Source: Paraburkholderia ferrariae NBRC 106233
Lineage (GTDB): Bacteria > Pseudomonadota > Gammaproteobacteria > Burkholderiales > Burkholderiaceae
Assembly (NCBI RefSeq): GCF_000685035.1
Contig: NZ_BAYB01000003.1
Span: forward strand, 55,708 to 119,707
Reading direction: 5' to 3'
Length of the DNA: 64,000 bases
The notes under the pieces were generated by a model, which saw nothing but the letters and a program-made list of their open reading frames with translations, was not told the DNA's origin and searched no databases. This document shows positions 63,300-64,000 of this stretch, in pieces. Every line of letters starts with the position of its first letter. Within the stretch, counting starts at the first letter, position 1. The translations under genes and the position numbers were made by a program.

Positions 63300-64000
63300 A
63301 TGTGGATCGACACGCACTGCCATCTCGACGCCGCCGAATTCGACGCCGACCGCGACGCGGTCGCGGCGGCCGCGCGCGCGGCGGGCGTGTCGCGCATCGT
63401 CATTCCGGCTGTCGCGCACTGGAACTTTGCGACGGTGCGCGAGCTCGCGCATCGCGTGGACGGTGCGGTGTATGCGCTCGGCATTCATCCGCTTTACACG
63501 CCGGGCGCCCAGGACGACGACCTCGATGCCCTGAGGAGGGAGATCGAGGCGAGCCTCGACGATCCGCGCTTCGTCGGCATCGGCGAGATCGGCCTCGACT
63601 ATTTCGTGCCGGGGCTCGACGACGCCAGGCAGCAACACTTCTACGATGCCCAGCTGAAGCTCGCGCGCGAGTACGGGCTGCCGGCGATCTGCCATGTGCG
63701 CAAATCGCAGGACCAGGTGTTGAAGGGGCTGCGCCGCAATGGCGTGCATCGCGGCATTGCGCATGCGTTCAACGGCAGCTTTCAGCAGGCGCGTGCGTTC
63801 ATCGACCACGGCATGCATCTGGGCTTTGGCGGCAACGTCACGTTCGAGCGCGCGCTGCAGATCCGGCGGCTCGCGGAGCAACTGCCGCTCGACGCGATCG
63901 TCATGGAAACCGACGCGCCCGACATCGCGCCGGCGTGGCTCTATCGCGAGCGCAACACGCCGGACCAGGTGCCGCGCATCGGCGCGGTGCTGGCGGGCCT
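63300..64000 (+). CDS. tatD: TatD-family metal-dependent nuclease (partial, cut by window end)
   Basis: The first 233 codons of a TatD hydrolase are present: IDTHCHLD (two metal histidines), GEIGLDYF (metal glutamate), ICHVRKSQD, AHAFNGSF and METDAPDIAP (metal aspartate). The frame is open to the window edge; a full protein has about 260 residues. TatD proteins are 3'-5' exonucleases or deoxyribonucleases for repair. It starts 10 bases after lolD. Confidence 0.92.
   Translation, partial: MWIDTHCHLDAAEFDADRDAVAAAARAAGVSRIVIPAVAHWNFATVRELAHRVDGAVYALGIHPLYTPGAQDDDLDALRREIEASLDDPRFVGIGEIGLDYFVPGLDDARQQHFYDAQLKLAREYGLPAICHVRKSQDQVLKGLRRNGVHRGIAHAFNGSFQQARAFIDHGMHLGFGGNVTFERALQIRRLAEQLPLDAIVMETDAPDIAPAWLYRERNTPDQVPRIGAVLAG

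Overview
The window looks like a chromosome segment of a Burkholderia sensu lato species (Paraburkholderia/Caballeronia type). The supports are the high GC and codon use of most genes, an iscRSUA-hscBA-fdx-iscX operon, pyruvate dehydrogenase genes whose E3 subunit carries its own lipoyl domain, a phasin gene, and a lysS-prfB-recJ-rpfE-like gene order. This placement is inferred from protein family resemblance; no database search was run.

Bases 1-18,040 are an accessory aromatic-catabolism region with visibly lower GC than the rest. A NahR-like LysR gene faces a long forward gene series: 3-hydroxybenzoate 6-hydroxylase, a fumarylacetoacetate-hydrolase-family enzyme, gentisate 1,2-dioxygenase, a formaldehyde dehydrogenase gene ruined by an internal deletion, a Rieske O-demethylase-type oxygenase with its VanB-like reductase, an AAHS-type aromatic acid transporter, a porin, an orphan LeuD-like protein and a chemoreceptor with almost no periplasmic part. 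Next comes a second module: aldehyde dehydrogenase, carotenoid/stilbene cleavage oxygenase, AraC regulator and SphA-like outer-membrane protein. It ends at an IS5-family transposase remnant. Together they suggest this route: side-chain cleavage, aldehyde oxidation, O-demethylation, 3-hydroxybenzoate, gentisate, maleylpyruvate, then maleate plus pyruvate.

Bases 18,200-20,760 hold a 2-hydroxychromene-2-carboxylate isomerase-like gene, a nitronate monooxygenase-like gene and a divergent PadR regulator with a perfect 16-bp inverted repeat between the last two. An initiator tRNA follows at 20,913. Next to it (21,457-23,785) lies a low-GC four-gene cassette. It encodes a small Ig-like protein, a 3D-domain putative peptidoglycan-cleaving protein, a small exported protein and an OmpA-like protein. 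This looks like an orphan effector/immunity-type island and is the strongest candidate here for an undescribed system.

From 23,900 onward the content is mostly core: a YgeA-like racemase, SOS-controlled dinB, a cytosine deaminase-like gene, prlC, folD, a FixLJ-like two-component pair, aceE-aceF-lpdA with large intercistronic hairpins, phaP with paired operator candidates flanking its promoter, pbpG, an IclR regulator divergent from lutAB (no lutC), a low-molecular-weight phosphatase, the isc operon with two IscR boxes and an internal terminator-like hairpin, a glycine-zipper envelope protein, lysS, prfB with its programmed frameshift, recJ, an RpfE-like gene, lolCD and the start of a TatD nuclease gene.
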